Positions 8,316-16,879 are shown, counted from the stretch's first letter. The stretch: DNA of 23,847 nucleotides from Actinomycetota bacterium (GCA_009699825.1 WLNM01000004.1:1-23847), one strand, 5' to 3'. Numbers and translations: made by a program. The notes: generated by a model not told the origin, from the letters alone.

Positions 8316-8684
8316 ATGGGCCCAGGTGGAATAGCAACAATCATCGCTGCGTCATCACTCCTAGTTATTGCATTTGCCATTAGCTACGCGGTTATTCGCG
8401 TTGGACGTTTCATCGATGAAGCGAAGGCCTCTTTAAAGGCAGTTACAGATGAAGCAACTCCATTGATTGAAGAAGTTCATACAACTGTGACATTAGTTAA
8501 TGGACCATTACAAAGCTTTAATCGCATCACAAAGAATGTAGAAGAGATTTCTGAAAAAGTTACGAATGCAACATCGGGTTTTTTAGATAAGAGCGGTCCT
8601 GCATTAAAGGTGGCAGGAGCTCTTGTTTCTGCTGCTCAACTGGGCAAAGGTCGTGCAAAAAAGAAGAAGAAGAAGGCTGAGTGA
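8316..8684 (+). CDS. DUF948 single-pass membrane protein
   Basis: A 122-residue protein. An N-terminal hydrophobic segment (about 5-27, IATIIAASSLLVIAFAISYAV) is followed by an amphipathic helical region and a basic tail of lysines (KGRAKKKKKKAE). This layout and its place just before alaS match the DUF948 family of actinobacteria, whose function is unknown. The helical part has a coiled-coil look (VTNATSGFLDKSG), suggesting a membrane-anchored structural or scaffolding role; that is only inference. The Shine-Dalgarno AAGGAGG, 5 nt before ATG 8316, is the strongest in the window. The lysine tail is encoded by an A-run plus AAG repeats at about 8658-8676. alaS begins 9 nt after the stop. Confidence 0.85.
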   Translation: MGPGGIATIIAASSLLVIAFAISYAVIRVGRFIDEAKASLKAVTDEATPLIEEVHTTVTLVNGPLQSFNRITKNVEEISEKVTNATSGFLDKSGPALKVAGALVSAAQLGKGRAKKKKKKAE

Positions 8685-8693
8685 TCTACCCAC

Positions 8694-11369
8694 GTGGAAT
8701 CCGCAGAAATCCGTTCGCGCTGGTTGCGCTTTTTCGAAACTGATAATCGCGAAGGCTTGCTACACACAGTTGTCCCTTCAGCTTCCTTAATCGCTGATGA
8801 TCCTAATTTATTATTAGTAAATGCTGGCATGGTTCCATTTAAACCTTTTTTTCTTGGTGAAGTAACTCCTCCTTATAAAAGAGCAACATCTGTTCAAAAA
8901 TGTGTACGTACTTTGGATATCGATGAAGTCGGTAAAACAACTCGGCACGCATCATTTTTTCAAATGTGTGGCAATTTTTCATTTGGCGACTATTTCAAAG
9001 AAGGCGCTATCGCCTTGGCGTGGGATTTACTCACTCGCCCTATTGCCGATGGTGGTTATGGGTTTCCTGAATCCAAATTGTGGGTCACGGTTTTCCACGA
9101 TGATGATGAGGCAGTTCAAATTTGGCACAAGAAAATTGGATTGCCGTTAGATCGCATTCAACGCAGAGGAATGGATGACAACTTCTGGTCTATGGGTGTA
9201 CCAGGACCATGTGGTCCGTGTTCTGAAATTTATTACGACCGTGGTCCTGATTACGGCATTGAGGGTGGGCCAATAGCTGATGAAAATCGGTACATGGAAG
9301 TTTGGAATTTAGTTTTCATGCAAAACGAACGCGGTGCTGGTTCAGGCAAAAATGATTTTCCAATTCTCGGTGAACTTCCTGCAAAGAGTATTGATACGGG
9401 CCTTGGTTTAGAACGTATGGCAGCTCTGCTACAGGGCGTCGAGAATATTTATGAAATTGATACAACTGCGCAAATTCTTAATCGTGCCTCCGAACTCACT
9501 GGTGTTAAATACGGAAAAAATGAAAAATCTGATGTCGCACTGCGCGTAGTTGCAGATCACGCTAGAACCTCTGCGATGCTTATTGGCGATGGCGTCACAC
9601 CTGGCAATGAAGGCCGCGGGTATGTATTGCGCCGCATGATGCGTCGAACAATTCGCAATATGCGATTACTTGGATCAGAAGATTTAATTATGAGTGAATT
9701 AACAAAAGCTGCTATTGGAGCGATGTCTCCACAATATCCAGAACTTAAATTAGAGAGTGATCGAATTTTGGCCGTAACGCAGTCCGAAGAGGATACCTTC
9801 TTACAAACACTCAAGAGCGGCACAACTATTTTTGAAGTTGAGAGTGCAGCATTAAAGAAAACCAAAACAACTAAATTATCGGGTGATGCCGCTTTCAAAT
9901 TACATGACACTTACGGTTTTCCATTCGATCTCACTTTAGAAATGGCGAGAGAAGAAGGTCTTGAAGTTGACGAAGAAGGCTTTCGTCGCTTAATGAAAGA
10001 GCAAAGAGATCGCGCAAAGGCAGATTCCAAAGCAAAGAAGAGTGGGCATACGGATGTTAGTGTGTATCGCTCAATTGCTGATTCGCATGGACTTACTTCT
10101 TTTGTTGGTTACACCCATCTGGAAAGTGAATCTGTAATAAAAGCCTTAGTAAGTGAGGGCTTAGCAGTTCAATCCGCTAAATCCGGAGATGAAATTGAAG
10201 TAATTTTAGATAGAACGCCTTTTTATGCTGAAGGCGGTGGGCAATTAGCTGATGGTGGATTAATTACCTTATCAAATGGCACAATTATTGAAATCGATGA
10301 TGTTCAAACTCCCGTTCCAGGAATTAGTGTTCACCGCGGACGAGTTCGAAGTGGAGCTATTGAAACAGGATCGCAAGTTATGGCACAGATTGATGTGCAG
10401 AGACGAAATGCGATTTCTCGTGCACACACTGCAACTCACATGGTTCATAAGGCGTTTCGAGAAATACTTGGCGAAACCGCTACGCAAGCAGGTTCTGAAA
10501 ACTCACCTGGACGCTTTCGATTTGATTTTCCGGCAACAGGTGCGGTTCCTGAATCCGTTTTAAATGACGTTGAGTCACGGGTAAATACGTTGCTTTTGGA
10601 TAATCTTGAAGTGAGTGCAGAGGTTATGAGCCAAACCGATGCAAAAAAATTGGGAGCCATGGCCCTCTTCGGTGAAAAATATGGAGATCAGGTTCGCGTT
10701 GTCAGCGTTGGTGATTGGGCCAGAGAATTATGTGGCGGTACGCACGTCGCTCGTTCTGGCCAACTCGGGTTGATTAAATTGTTAAGCGAATCCTCTATCG
10801 GTGCTGGTGTACGTCGCGTGGAGGCACTAGTTGGAGCAGATGCCTACAATTTCTTAGCACGCGAGCACGTATTGCTGAACTCATTAACGGAAATTATAAA
10901 AGGCGCTCGTGTTGAAGAATTGCCCGAACGAATATCTGATTTGATAACCAAAGTAAAGGATATAGAGAAGGAGTTATCGGCTCTTCGTACTGATGCTGCA
11001 CTCGCTAAAAGTTCAGAGTTGTTGAAGGGCAAAAAGAATATTGGTTCCTTAACCTTAATTTCAGCCCAGATATCCGATGGCATTAGTAGTGAAAGTTTGC
11101 GGACAATTGCATTAGATCTAAGAACTAAAACCCCCGCGAGTGTTGTGGTATTGATAAGTGTTGTTGACTCAAAACCGATTTTGGTTGTTGCTACAAGCGA
11201 AGAAGCACGTGCTACAGGCGTGAAGGCAGGTGCATTAGTAAAAATCGGTTCTGCTGTTTTAGGCGGTGGTGGTGGCGGTAAAGATGATTTCGCACAAGGC
11301 GGTGGAGTTGATACTTCAAAAATCACTGAAGCGCTTTCGAGCATCGAACAAGCTATTTCTGGAAAATAA
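8694..11369 (+). CDS. alaS: Alanyl-tRNA synthetase
   Basis: A full-length 891-residue AlaRS. The N-terminus (ESAEIRSRWLRFFE) matches the family start, which fixes GTG 8694 as the start codon. The aminoacylation core includes FFQMCGNFSFGDYFKEGA and PGPCGPCSEIYYDRG. The editing domain carries its zinc-binding set: H578-x3-H582 (HTATHMVH) and C680-x3-H684 (CGGTH). A C-terminal DHHA1 domain ends with the glycine-rich GGGGGGKDDFAQGGG. No Shine-Dalgarno precedes the start, which lies 9 nt after the DUF948 stop, so expression probably depends on translation of that gene. ruvX begins 1 nt after the stop. Confidence 0.97.
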   Translation: MESAEIRSRWLRFFETDNREGLLHTVVPSASLIADDPNLLLVNAGMVPFKPFFLGEVTPPYKRATSVQKCVRTLDIDEVGKTTRHASFFQMCGNFSFGDYFKEGAIALAWDLLTRPIADGGYGFPESKLWVTVFHDDDEAVQIWHKKIGLPLDRIQRRGMDDNFWSMGVPGPCGPCSEIYYDRGPDYGIEGGPIADENRYMEVWNLVFMQNERGAGSGKNDFPILGELPAKSIDTGLGLERMAALLQGVENIYEIDTTAQILNRASELTGVKYGKNEKSDVALRVVADHARTSAMLIGDGVTPGNEGRGYVLRRMMRRTIRNMRLLGSEDLIMSELTKAAIGAMSPQYPELKLESDRILAVTQSEEDTFLQTLKSGTTIFEVESAALKKTKTTKLSGDAAFKLHDTYGFPFDLTLEMAREEGLEVDEEGFRRLMKEQRDRAKADSKAKKSGHTDVSVYRSIADSHGLTSFVGYTHLESESVIKALVSEGLAVQSAKSGDEIEVILDRTPFYAEGGGQLADGGLITLSNGTIIEIDDVQTPVPGISVHRGRVRSGAIETGSQVMAQIDVQRRNAISRAHTATHMVHKAFREILGETATQAGSENSPGRFRFDFPATGAVPESVLNDVESRVNTLLLDNLEVSAEVMSQTDAKKLGAMALFGEKYGDQVRVVSVGDWARELCGGTHVARSGQLGLIKLLSESSIGAGVRRVEALVGADAYNFLAREHVLLNSLTEIIKGARVEELPERISDLITKVKDIEKELSALRTDAALAKSSELLKGKKNIGSLTLISAQISDGISSESLRTIALDLRTKTPASVVVLISVVDSKPILVVATSEEARATGVKAGALVKIGSAVLGGGGGGKDDFAQGGGVDTSKITEALSSIEQAISGK

Positions 11370-11370
11370 G

Positions 11371-11793
11371 ATGCTTCGAGGGCGACGCATGGCCTTTGAT
11401 TACGGTGAGGCGCGCATCGGAGTTGCAATCTGCGACCCGGATGGAATTCTTGCCACCCCAGTGACAACATTAAAGAGAAAAGACGCACACATTTGGGATC
11501 AAATAATTGCGCTAGTAGAAGAATATGAACCGATTCATATTTATATTGGATCCCCGAAGCATCTATCTGGCGAGTCAGGAATATCCGTACAAAATGCTGA
11601 AGAGTTTAAGAATGAGATAGTTTTTCGCACCAGCATAGAATGCACAATGATCGATGAACGACTTTCTACCGTGAGTGCGGCGAGACAATTAAAAGATTCG
11701 GGAATGAACACACGTGAAAGTAAGTCAGCAATAGATCAAGCCGCCGCAGTTGGAATTCTAGAACAAGCACTTGCCATAGAAAAAAGAAAATAA
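11371..11793 (+). CDS. ruvX: YqgF/RuvX family RNase H-fold nuclease (putative Holliday junction resolvase)
   Basis: A 140-residue protein of the YqgF family, implicated in pre-16S rRNA processing and/or Holliday junction resolution. Visible motifs are AFDYGEARIGVAICDPDG with the first catalytic Asp, YIGSPKHLSGESG, MIDERLST with the Glu, and SAIDQAAAVGILEQ with the final Asp. I chose ATG 11371, immediately after the alaS stop, because MLRGRRMAFDYG is the family's usual N-terminus. The frame stays open back to 11266, but that part lies inside the glycine-rich end of alaS and does not resemble the family. The alaS-ruvX-mltG-aroE order is conserved across actinobacteria. Confidence 0.93.
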   Translation: MLRGRRMAFDYGEARIGVAICDPDGILATPVTTLKRKDAHIWDQIIALVEEYEPIHIYIGSPKHLSGESGISVQNAEEFKNEIVFRTSIECTMIDERLSTVSAARQLKDSGMNTRESKSAIDQAAAVGILEQALAIEKRK

Positions 11794-11797
11794 TTTG

Positions 11798-12820
11798 ATG
11801 AAAAAGAGTGAATTACTACGGGTTTCGTTTGCTCTTTTGTTTGTGGCCATAATTACCTTCTCCATTCATCAATTTCGAACAACAAGTTCGAGTAGTGCCG
11901 ACTTTCCAGTTCGAACACTAGGAAGTTCTGAAAAATTAATAGATGTGGATATTTCTGAAGGTTCAGCTGGGTCTGAGATAGCGAAACAACTCTTCCTGCT
12001 GGGTATTATTGAGTCATCAGAGAGTTTTTTTAAGGTTGCTGTCACAGATGCACGAGCGTCAAGAATTGCTCCAGGTATCCACCAACTCAACAAAGAAATT
12101 TCTGCGAAACAAGCGCTAGAACAACTTTTAGATGCGACGAGAATTCCAAATCTTATCAAAATTTTCGAAGGTGCATGGAACGTCGAGATTTTCAAGATGC
12201 TAGAGAAAAACGGTTTTTCGCCTGCTGATATTCAAAAATCAATTAATCAGGTGCAATTACCAAATGGATTTACTTCGCTGGAAGGAATTCTTTTCCCAGC
12301 CCAGTACAGCTTCACTAAAGAGACTACGGCTGATGAAGCAATCAATTCCATGATAAATCGATTTACAGTGCAAGCCGAAAATCTAGCTCTTTCAAGTGAT
12401 CCAAAACTAAGTGCACAGGAATTGATAATTGTCGCATCCATAATTCAAGCCGAGGGAAACACTCAAGATTTCTCTAAAATATCCAGGGTTATTCGCAATC
12501 GATTAAAAATAGGCATGCCTCTTCAAATGGATTCAACTGTTCATTACCTAAAGAAAGTTAGGGGCAGTGTTTTTCTAAGCACTCAATCAACACTTTTGAA
12601 ATCGCCTTTTAATACGTATAGAAATTATGGATTACCTCCAGCTCCGATTGGAAATCCTGGGCTCGATGCGATCAAGGCTGCTATTAATCCTGTTGACGGA
12701 GATTGGTTATTCTTCATTACAGTTGCACCCGGTGACACAAGATTTACATCAAATATAACTGAGTTCAATCAATGGAAAGTGCTCTATACGAAGAATCGAA
12801 AGGCAGGTGTTTTTAATTGA
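11798..12820 (+). CDS. mltG: Endolytic transglycosylase MltG (YceG-like)
   Basis: A 340-residue membrane-anchored lytic transglycosylase that cleaves nascent peptidoglycan strands. A short basic start (MKKSELLRV) leads into one transmembrane segment (about 8-23). The extracellular part shows the catalytic-domain landmarks: LFPAQYSF, VASIIQAEG with the conserved Glu, RNRLKIGMPLQMDSTVHY, and NYGLPPAPIGNPGLDAIKAA. Actinobacterial members often have Gln where others have the first Glu of the SIxxxE motif, so this is not a loss of activity. An in-frame TTG at 11795 is possible, but ATG 11798 fits better. It overlaps the aroE start by 4 nt (TTGA). Confidence 0.93.
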   Translation: MKKSELLRVSFALLFVAIITFSIHQFRTTSSSSADFPVRTLGSSEKLIDVDISEGSAGSEIAKQLFLLGIIESSESFFKVAVTDARASRIAPGIHQLNKEISAKQALEQLLDATRIPNLIKIFEGAWNVEIFKMLEKNGFSPADIQKSINQVQLPNGFTSLEGILFPAQYSFTKETTADEAINSMINRFTVQAENLALSSDPKLSAQELIIVASIIQAEGNTQDFSKISRVIRNRLKIGMPLQMDSTVHYLKKVRGSVFLSTQSTLLKSPFNTYRNYGLPPAPIGNPGLDAIKAAINPVDGDWLFFITVAPGDTRFTSNITEFNQWKVLYTKNRKAGVFN

Positions 12821-13620
12821 TTAAGGCAGCTGTTTTAGGTTCTCCAATTTCACATTCACTTTCCCCTAAATTGCATTTGAGTGCATACAAATTTCTTAAC
12901 ATTGCAGGTCATTACGAATCTTTTGAAGTACCGGCAGGGTCACTACAAAATTTTTTACATGATAAAGATTCTTCTTGGACTGGATTCTCATTGACTATGC
13001 CTCTGAAGGAAGAAGTGCTTTCAGTTGCTGACGTTATCGATCCCTTGGTGAAGAGAATTCAAAGTGGAAATACGTTAATCAGGCAAGGTGATCTCTGGAA
13101 TCTTATTTCCACTGATGTACTTGGATTTCAGAACGCATGGAACGCTCAGAATGCAACCCAACCAAAATCAGTTTTGATTCTTGGCTCAGGCGCTACTGCC
13201 CGTGCAGCCGCAGCGGCATTTGATGATTCGAATACCTCAATTACGGTACTTCATCGAAATATTGAACGTGAAAAATCCATGCAAGATTCTGTACTTAAAT
13301 CCACCTTGAATTTTCTTCCGTGGAAATTCGATCGCACGCTATGTGAATCTGAACTTGTGATAAATACGACCCCCAAAGGAATATTGGATTCTTTCGCGAA
13401 TGATTTAACGGTGAAACCACTTGGAACTTTTTTTGATGTCATATACGACTCTTGGCCAACCGCATTTGCAGCCGCATGGACTAAAAGTGGATCTTCTGTA
13501 ATCAGTGGATTAGATCTATTGATTGCCCAAGGAATTGAACAGATTCGGTTGTTCACAGGGATGGATATTGAGATACGAGAAATATCAGCTTTTTTGAAAC
13601 TAGAACTATCATCGAAATAA
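12817..13620 (+). CDS. aroE: Shikimate dehydrogenase
   Basis: This 267-residue enzyme reduces 3-dehydroshikimate to shikimate with NADPH. The start is TTG 12817, overlapping the mltG stop; it places LGSPISHSLSP exactly where the family has it. Substrate-site residues are present: Ser12/Ser14, Lys64 in SLTMPLK (catalytic), Asn85 in SGNTLI and Asp100 in STDVLGF. The nucleotide-binding glycine motif is ILGSGATARAA, near 122. Late motifs are NTTPKG and AQGIEQIRLFTG. Two positions are unusual: NVTVPxK is written SLTMPLK, and NTD is written STD. The catalytic Lys-Asp pair is kept, so I expect activity. Confidence 0.93.
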   Translation: MIKAAVLGSPISHSLSPKLHLSAYKFLNIAGHYESFEVPAGSLQNFLHDKDSSWTGFSLTMPLKEEVLSVADVIDPLVKRIQSGNTLIRQGDLWNLISTDVLGFQNAWNAQNATQPKSVLILGSGATARAAAAAFDDSNTSITVLHRNIEREKSMQDSVLKSTLNFLPWKFDRTLCESELVINTTPKGILDSFANDLTVKPLGTFFDVIYDSWPTAFAAAWTKSGSSVISGLDLLIAQGIEQIRLFTGMDIEIREISAFLKLELSSK

Positions 13621-13621
13621 G

Positions 13622-13630
13622 TTATCCACA
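13622..13630 (+). promoter_or_regulatory. Perfect-consensus DnaA box
   Basis: TTATCCACA matches the bacterial DnaA-box consensus exactly and begins one base after the aroE stop, in the only gap of that operon stretch. It is about 40 bp upstream of the prepilin peptidase start codon and just upstream of the putative promoter. It is a single box, so not an origin by itself; it could be a regulatory or titration site, or chance. Confidence 0.45.
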
Positions 13631-13658
13631 TTGAATTTTCGTTAGGATTCGCAAACAT

Positions 13659-13664
13659 TACGCT
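13659..13664 (+). promoter_or_regulatory. Putative -10 of a leaderless promoter for the prepilin peptidase-aro operon
   Basis: TACGCT fits TANNNT and ends 6 nt before the GTG start at 13671, the spacing at which transcription would begin on the start codon itself. There is no Shine-Dalgarno at a usable distance. A weak TTTCGT lies 16 nt upstream of it. Leaderless mRNAs are common in actinobacteria, which supports the reading, but no start site has been measured. Confidence 0.4.
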
Positions 13665-13670
13665 CTAAGG

Positions 13671-14135
13671 GTGTTTGTTTTTCAGATATTCGTCTACGGT
13701 ATTTTTGCATGTGTAATTTCTTTAGAAGATCTAAAATTTCATAAGATTCGAAATCGAAAGATCATTGCACTGTTTTGCGTTGAAATCCTTTTTACATTCT
13801 CACCTTTGCAGGGTAGGGCAAACCTTTTAGCCGGATCTGTCTTCTTCGGCATTTTCACTCTGTTTTTTATCGCGAGCAATGCATTTCATACATCAGCAGG
13901 CATCGGTTTTGGCGATGTGAAGTTGATTGCAGTACTCGCAGTTGCTTTCTTCGACGTCAGTGTGAGGTCACTCGAAATCTTCTTAGTTTCGTTGTGGTTG
14001 GCTCTTATGGCGCATATCTGCCTTCATTTTTTAATGTTTCGAAAGTTTCCGGATCGAATAGCGATGGCTCCCGGTATCTTTCTTGCCAGCGGGCTTTATT
14101 TGTTCGCCCCGATTGGACTTCTTCTGCCACAATAG
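13671..14135 (+). CDS. Type IV prepilin peptidase (A24 family), short form
   Basis: A 154-residue integral membrane aspartyl protease. Both catalytic aspartates are visible: Asp20 in SLEDLKFHKIRNR and Asp82 in the GFGDVKL motif (the GxGD signature). Several hydrophobic segments fill the rest, and there is no N-terminal methyltransferase domain with its cysteines, so this is the protease-only form. Such enzymes trim type IV pilin or Flp/Tad-type prepilins. A prepilin peptidase gene between aroE and aroC is also found in Mycobacterium (Rv2551c, from memory). No pilin or assembly gene is nearby, so its substrate is unknown. Start GTG 13671 appears leaderless. aroC begins 4 nt after the stop. Confidence 0.88.
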   Translation: MFVFQIFVYGIFACVISLEDLKFHKIRNRKIIALFCVEILFTFSPLQGRANLLAGSVFFGIFTLFFIASNAFHTSAGIGFGDVKLIAVLAVAFFDVSVRSLEIFLVSLWLALMAHICLHFLMFRKFPDRIAMAPGIFLASGLYLFAPIGLLLPQ

Positions 14136-14139
14136 GGCA

Positions 14140-15321
14140 ATGCGTTGGTTAACAGCAGGAGAGTCACATGGCCCAGCTTTGACGGCTATTGTTGAAGGAC
14201 TCCCTGCGCACATACAGATAACCACGAAAGATATAGACAAAGATTTAGCACGGCGCAGACTTGGAGTTGGACGAGGCGCTAGGCAAAATTTTGAAGCCGA
14301 TAAAATTACTATTAAAGGTGGAATTCGCTTAGGTCTTTCACAAGGTGGACCAATAGCGATAGAAGTAGGCAACTCTGAATGGCCTAAATGGGAAAAAGTA
14401 ATGTCGGCCGATCCAATCGATGATGCTGAATTGCAAGGTTTAGCTCGTAATGCTCCCTTGACTAGACCTCGACCAGGTCATGCCGACATGGTCGGAATGC
14501 AAAAGTATGATTTCACAGATGCACGTCCAATTTTAGAAAGAGCTAGTGCGCGCGAAACAGCCGCGCGTGTTGCATTGGGAGCGATTGCTCGAGCATTCCT
14601 AGAGCAAAGTGTTGGAATAACCCTTTTCAGTCACGTAATTTCAATTGGTGGAGTTCGTGTTCCAGAAGATTGCGCTTTACCTGAAAAACATGATCAAGAA
14701 AGAATTGATACAGACCCGGTTAGATGTGCAGATGCGCAAACTAGTGCATTAATAATTAAGGAAATAGAAAATGCTCACTCAGATGGAGACACGCTCGGGG
14801 GAGTGTGCGAGGTATTAGTTTTTGACGTACCACCAGGGCTTGGTTCGCACGTACATTGGGATCGACGCTTAGACGCGCGTTTAGCTGGCGCCATGATGGG
14901 AATCCAGGCCATAAAAGGTGTTGAAATCGGGGACGGTTTTCTAACTGCTTCACGTCGAGGTTCTGCTGCACATGATGAAATTGAGAAAAATTCAGTTGGA
15001 AAAATAGTTCGTAGAACGGATCGCGCCGGTGGCACAGAAGGCGGAATGTCTAATGGTGAAATATTGCGAATTAGTATCGCTATGAAACCAATTTCGACGG
15101 TTCCGAAGGCCCTGGACACGATTGACGTTGCTACGGGAGAAGCCGCAAAAGCAATTAATCAACGATCAGATGTCTGCGCAGTACCAGCTTCAGGAGTTGT
15201 TGCCGAAGCAATGGCAGCGTTAGTTTTAGCTCAAGCGGTACTCGAAAAATTCGGCGGAGATAGCGTTGCAGAAACACGTCGTAATTACTTGTCTTATATG
15301 GAAAATCTACGCTTCAAATAA
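14140..15321 (+). CDS. aroC: Chorismate synthase
   Basis: This 393-residue enzyme turns EPSP into chorismate using reduced FMN. All three family signatures are present: the N-terminal GESHGPALTAIVEGLPA with His10, RASARETAARVA in the middle, and QRSDVCAVPASGVVAEAM near the C-terminus. GGTEGGMSNGE is also typical. The frame is open from 14083, but MRWLTAGESHGP is the conserved start, so I place it at ATG 14140, just after the prepilin peptidase stop. It is followed 2 nt later by aroK and is part of a four-gene aro cluster. The substrate-producing enzyme AroA is not in the window. Confidence 0.97.
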   Translation: MRWLTAGESHGPALTAIVEGLPAHIQITTKDIDKDLARRRLGVGRGARQNFEADKITIKGGIRLGLSQGGPIAIEVGNSEWPKWEKVMSADPIDDAELQGLARNAPLTRPRPGHADMVGMQKYDFTDARPILERASARETAARVALGAIARAFLEQSVGITLFSHVISIGGVRVPEDCALPEKHDQERIDTDPVRCADAQTSALIIKEIENAHSDGDTLGGVCEVLVFDVPPGLGSHVHWDRRLDARLAGAMMGIQAIKGVEIGDGFLTASRRGSAAHDEIEKNSVGKIVRRTDRAGGTEGGMSNGEILRISIAMKPISTVPKALDTIDVATGEAAKAINQRSDVCAVPASGVVAEAMAALVLAQAVLEKFGGDSVAETRRNYLSYMENLRFK

Positions 15322-15323
15322 AG

Positions 15324-15830
15324 ATGCCTCCTCGCGTAATATTGATTGGTCCACCTGGTGCGGGAAAATCTAGTGTCGGTAAATCCTTGGCCCGCCTTTT
15401 AGAAGAAAAATTTGTTGATACAGACGCAGTAATTTCTACTCGGGAGAACAAAACTATTGGAGAAATTTTCGTAGAAAAAGGTGAGCCGTATTTTCGGCAA
15501 ATTGAGGAGGAAGTACTTCTAGATGAATTGCAAAATCACACCGGAATTTTAAGTTTAGGTGGTGGCGCACCGCTTTCTCCCACTGCCCAAAATGCGATAC
15601 GAGATTGCGGCGCGCCTGTAGTTTTTCTGGATGTTACTTTAGCTGCTGCAGCGCCACGTGTTGGCTTTAATCGAGATCGGCCTTTGCTTCTTGGAAATCC
15701 CAGAGCTCAATGGCAAGAACTGATGAACGTACGCCGTCCAGTTTATGAATCATTGGCACAGCATTTAGTTCTAACGGATAAATTAACTCCCACGCAGGCT
15801 GCCACTGCGATTGTTACACTACTGTCATGA
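15324..15830 (+). CDS. aroK: Shikimate kinase
   Basis: A 168-residue P-loop kinase that phosphorylates shikimate at O3. The Walker A motif GPPGAGKSS contains Lys15. DTDAVI (Asp33 and Asp35) and FRQIEEEV (Arg58) form the shikimate and magnesium site. LGGGAP (78-83) is the conserved glycine motif, and NRDRPLL is the lid arginine region. Length is standard. ATG 15324 follows aroC by 2 nt. The stop overlaps the aroB start (ATGA, 15827-15830), indicating coupled translation. Confidence 0.96.
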   Translation: MPPRVILIGPPGAGKSSVGKSLARLLEEKFVDTDAVISTRENKTIGEIFVEKGEPYFRQIEEEVLLDELQNHTGILSLGGGAPLSPTAQNAIRDCGAPVVFLDVTLAAAAPRVGFNRDRPLLLGNPRAQWQELMNVRRPVYESLAQHLVLTDKLTPTQAATAIVTLLS

Positions 15831-16879
15831 GCGTTATTGCAGTTAAATCTGAGCATCAGTATGACATTCACATCTGCGATGATTGGCTAAAAACTCTTAC
15901 TGAAAACATAACAGCTTACTCAAGAATTGCTATTTTTTATCCTCAATCTTTAAAGGAAAACATCCCGCAAATATCTATTGACAGTGAAGTACATTATTTT
16001 CCTCTGCCCGAAGGCGAAGCGGCAAAATCAATTAAAACTCTTGCCACGATGTGGGATTGGATGGGTGCCGCTGGCTTTACTCGCTCCGATCTTGTGGTCG
16101 CAATTGGCGGAGGAACCATCACTGATGTAGCTGGATTCCTAAGCGCAACGTGGTTGCGTGGTATCGATTGGATAGCTGTCCCAACTACCTTGGCTGGCAT
16201 GGTTGATGCCTCTGTTGGTGGCAAAACAGGAATAAACAGCGATTATGGCAAAAACCTAATCGGTTCATTTCACTCTCCGCAAAAAGTAGTTATTGATTCA
16301 CATTGGCTCGAATCGCTTTCTGCTCGAGATATCGCAGCAGGGTTAGCAGAAGTTATCAAAACTGGGTTTATCGGAGATCCGCAAATCTTAGAAATTATGG
16401 AAAAATTCGATTTAGTTCGAGATCGAAGTAACTATGAAATTATCAATGAGCTAATCCAACGTTCTGTGGCGGTGAAAGCACATGTTGTTAGTGCGGATTT
16501 TAAAGAGAGTTTTGAACGAGAAATTCTAAATTATGGACACACCTTAGGGCACGCCATAGAAAAGCACTCGCAATACTCTTTGCGCCATGGGGAAGCTGTT
16601 TCTATTGGATTAGTATTTGCCGCTCACCTATCTCAAATACATTGCGGTTTGGACGCGACGGTAGTTGCTCAACATATTCGCTTATTGACCAATCTTGGAT
16701 TGCCGATTTCGTATGAACAATCCGCTTTCTCTGAATTGCTAGCTTTAATGAGCGTTGACAAGAAGTCGCGCGGAAAAATGATTCGTTTCGTGGGCATTTC
16801 TCAGGTAGGTACGACACAGAGACTTGAGGGACTTAGTACGGATGAACTTGCTCATGCGTATGAGAAAATATCCATATGA
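15827..16879 (+). CDS. aroB: 3-dehydroquinate synthase
   Basis: This 350-residue enzyme converts DAHP to 3-dehydroquinate, the second shikimate-pathway step, using NAD and a divalent metal. The NAD site is AIGGGTITDVAGF (92-104). PTTLAGMVDASVGGKTGIN (119-137) is strongly conserved. The metal ligands are Glu175 (GLAEVIKTG), His238 (NYGHTLGHA) and His254 (RHGEAVSIG). Length is normal. It overlaps aroK at its start and aroQ at its end, both by ATGA, so aroK-aroB-aroQ is one translationally coupled unit. Confidence 0.97.
   Translation: MSVIAVKSEHQYDIHICDDWLKTLTENITAYSRIAIFYPQSLKENIPQISIDSEVHYFPLPEGEAAKSIKTLATMWDWMGAAGFTRSDLVVAIGGGTITDVAGFLSATWLRGIDWIAVPTTLAGMVDASVGGKTGINSDYGKNLIGSFHSPQKVVIDSHWLESLSARDIAAGLAEVIKTGFIGDPQILEIMEKFDLVRDRSNYEIINELIQRSVAVKAHVVSADFKESFEREILNYGHTLGHAIEKHSQYSLRHGEAVSIGLVFAAHLSQIHCGLDATVVAQHIRLLTNLGLPISYEQSAFSELLALMSVDKKSRGKMIRFVGISQVGTTQRLEGLSTDELAHAYEKISI

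Noticed and set aside
10844..11488. Long minus-strand open frame opposite the end of alaS and start of ruvX
   Set aside because: It is antisense to clear family proteins, resembles nothing I know and is explained by the codon composition of alaS.
11875..11891. TCGAAC-N5-GTTCGA, resembling an actinobacterial LexA (SOS) box, with GTTCGAAC nearby at about 11909
   Set aside because: Spacer is 5 rather than 4 nt and the site lies inside the mltG coding sequence, explained by ordinary codons.
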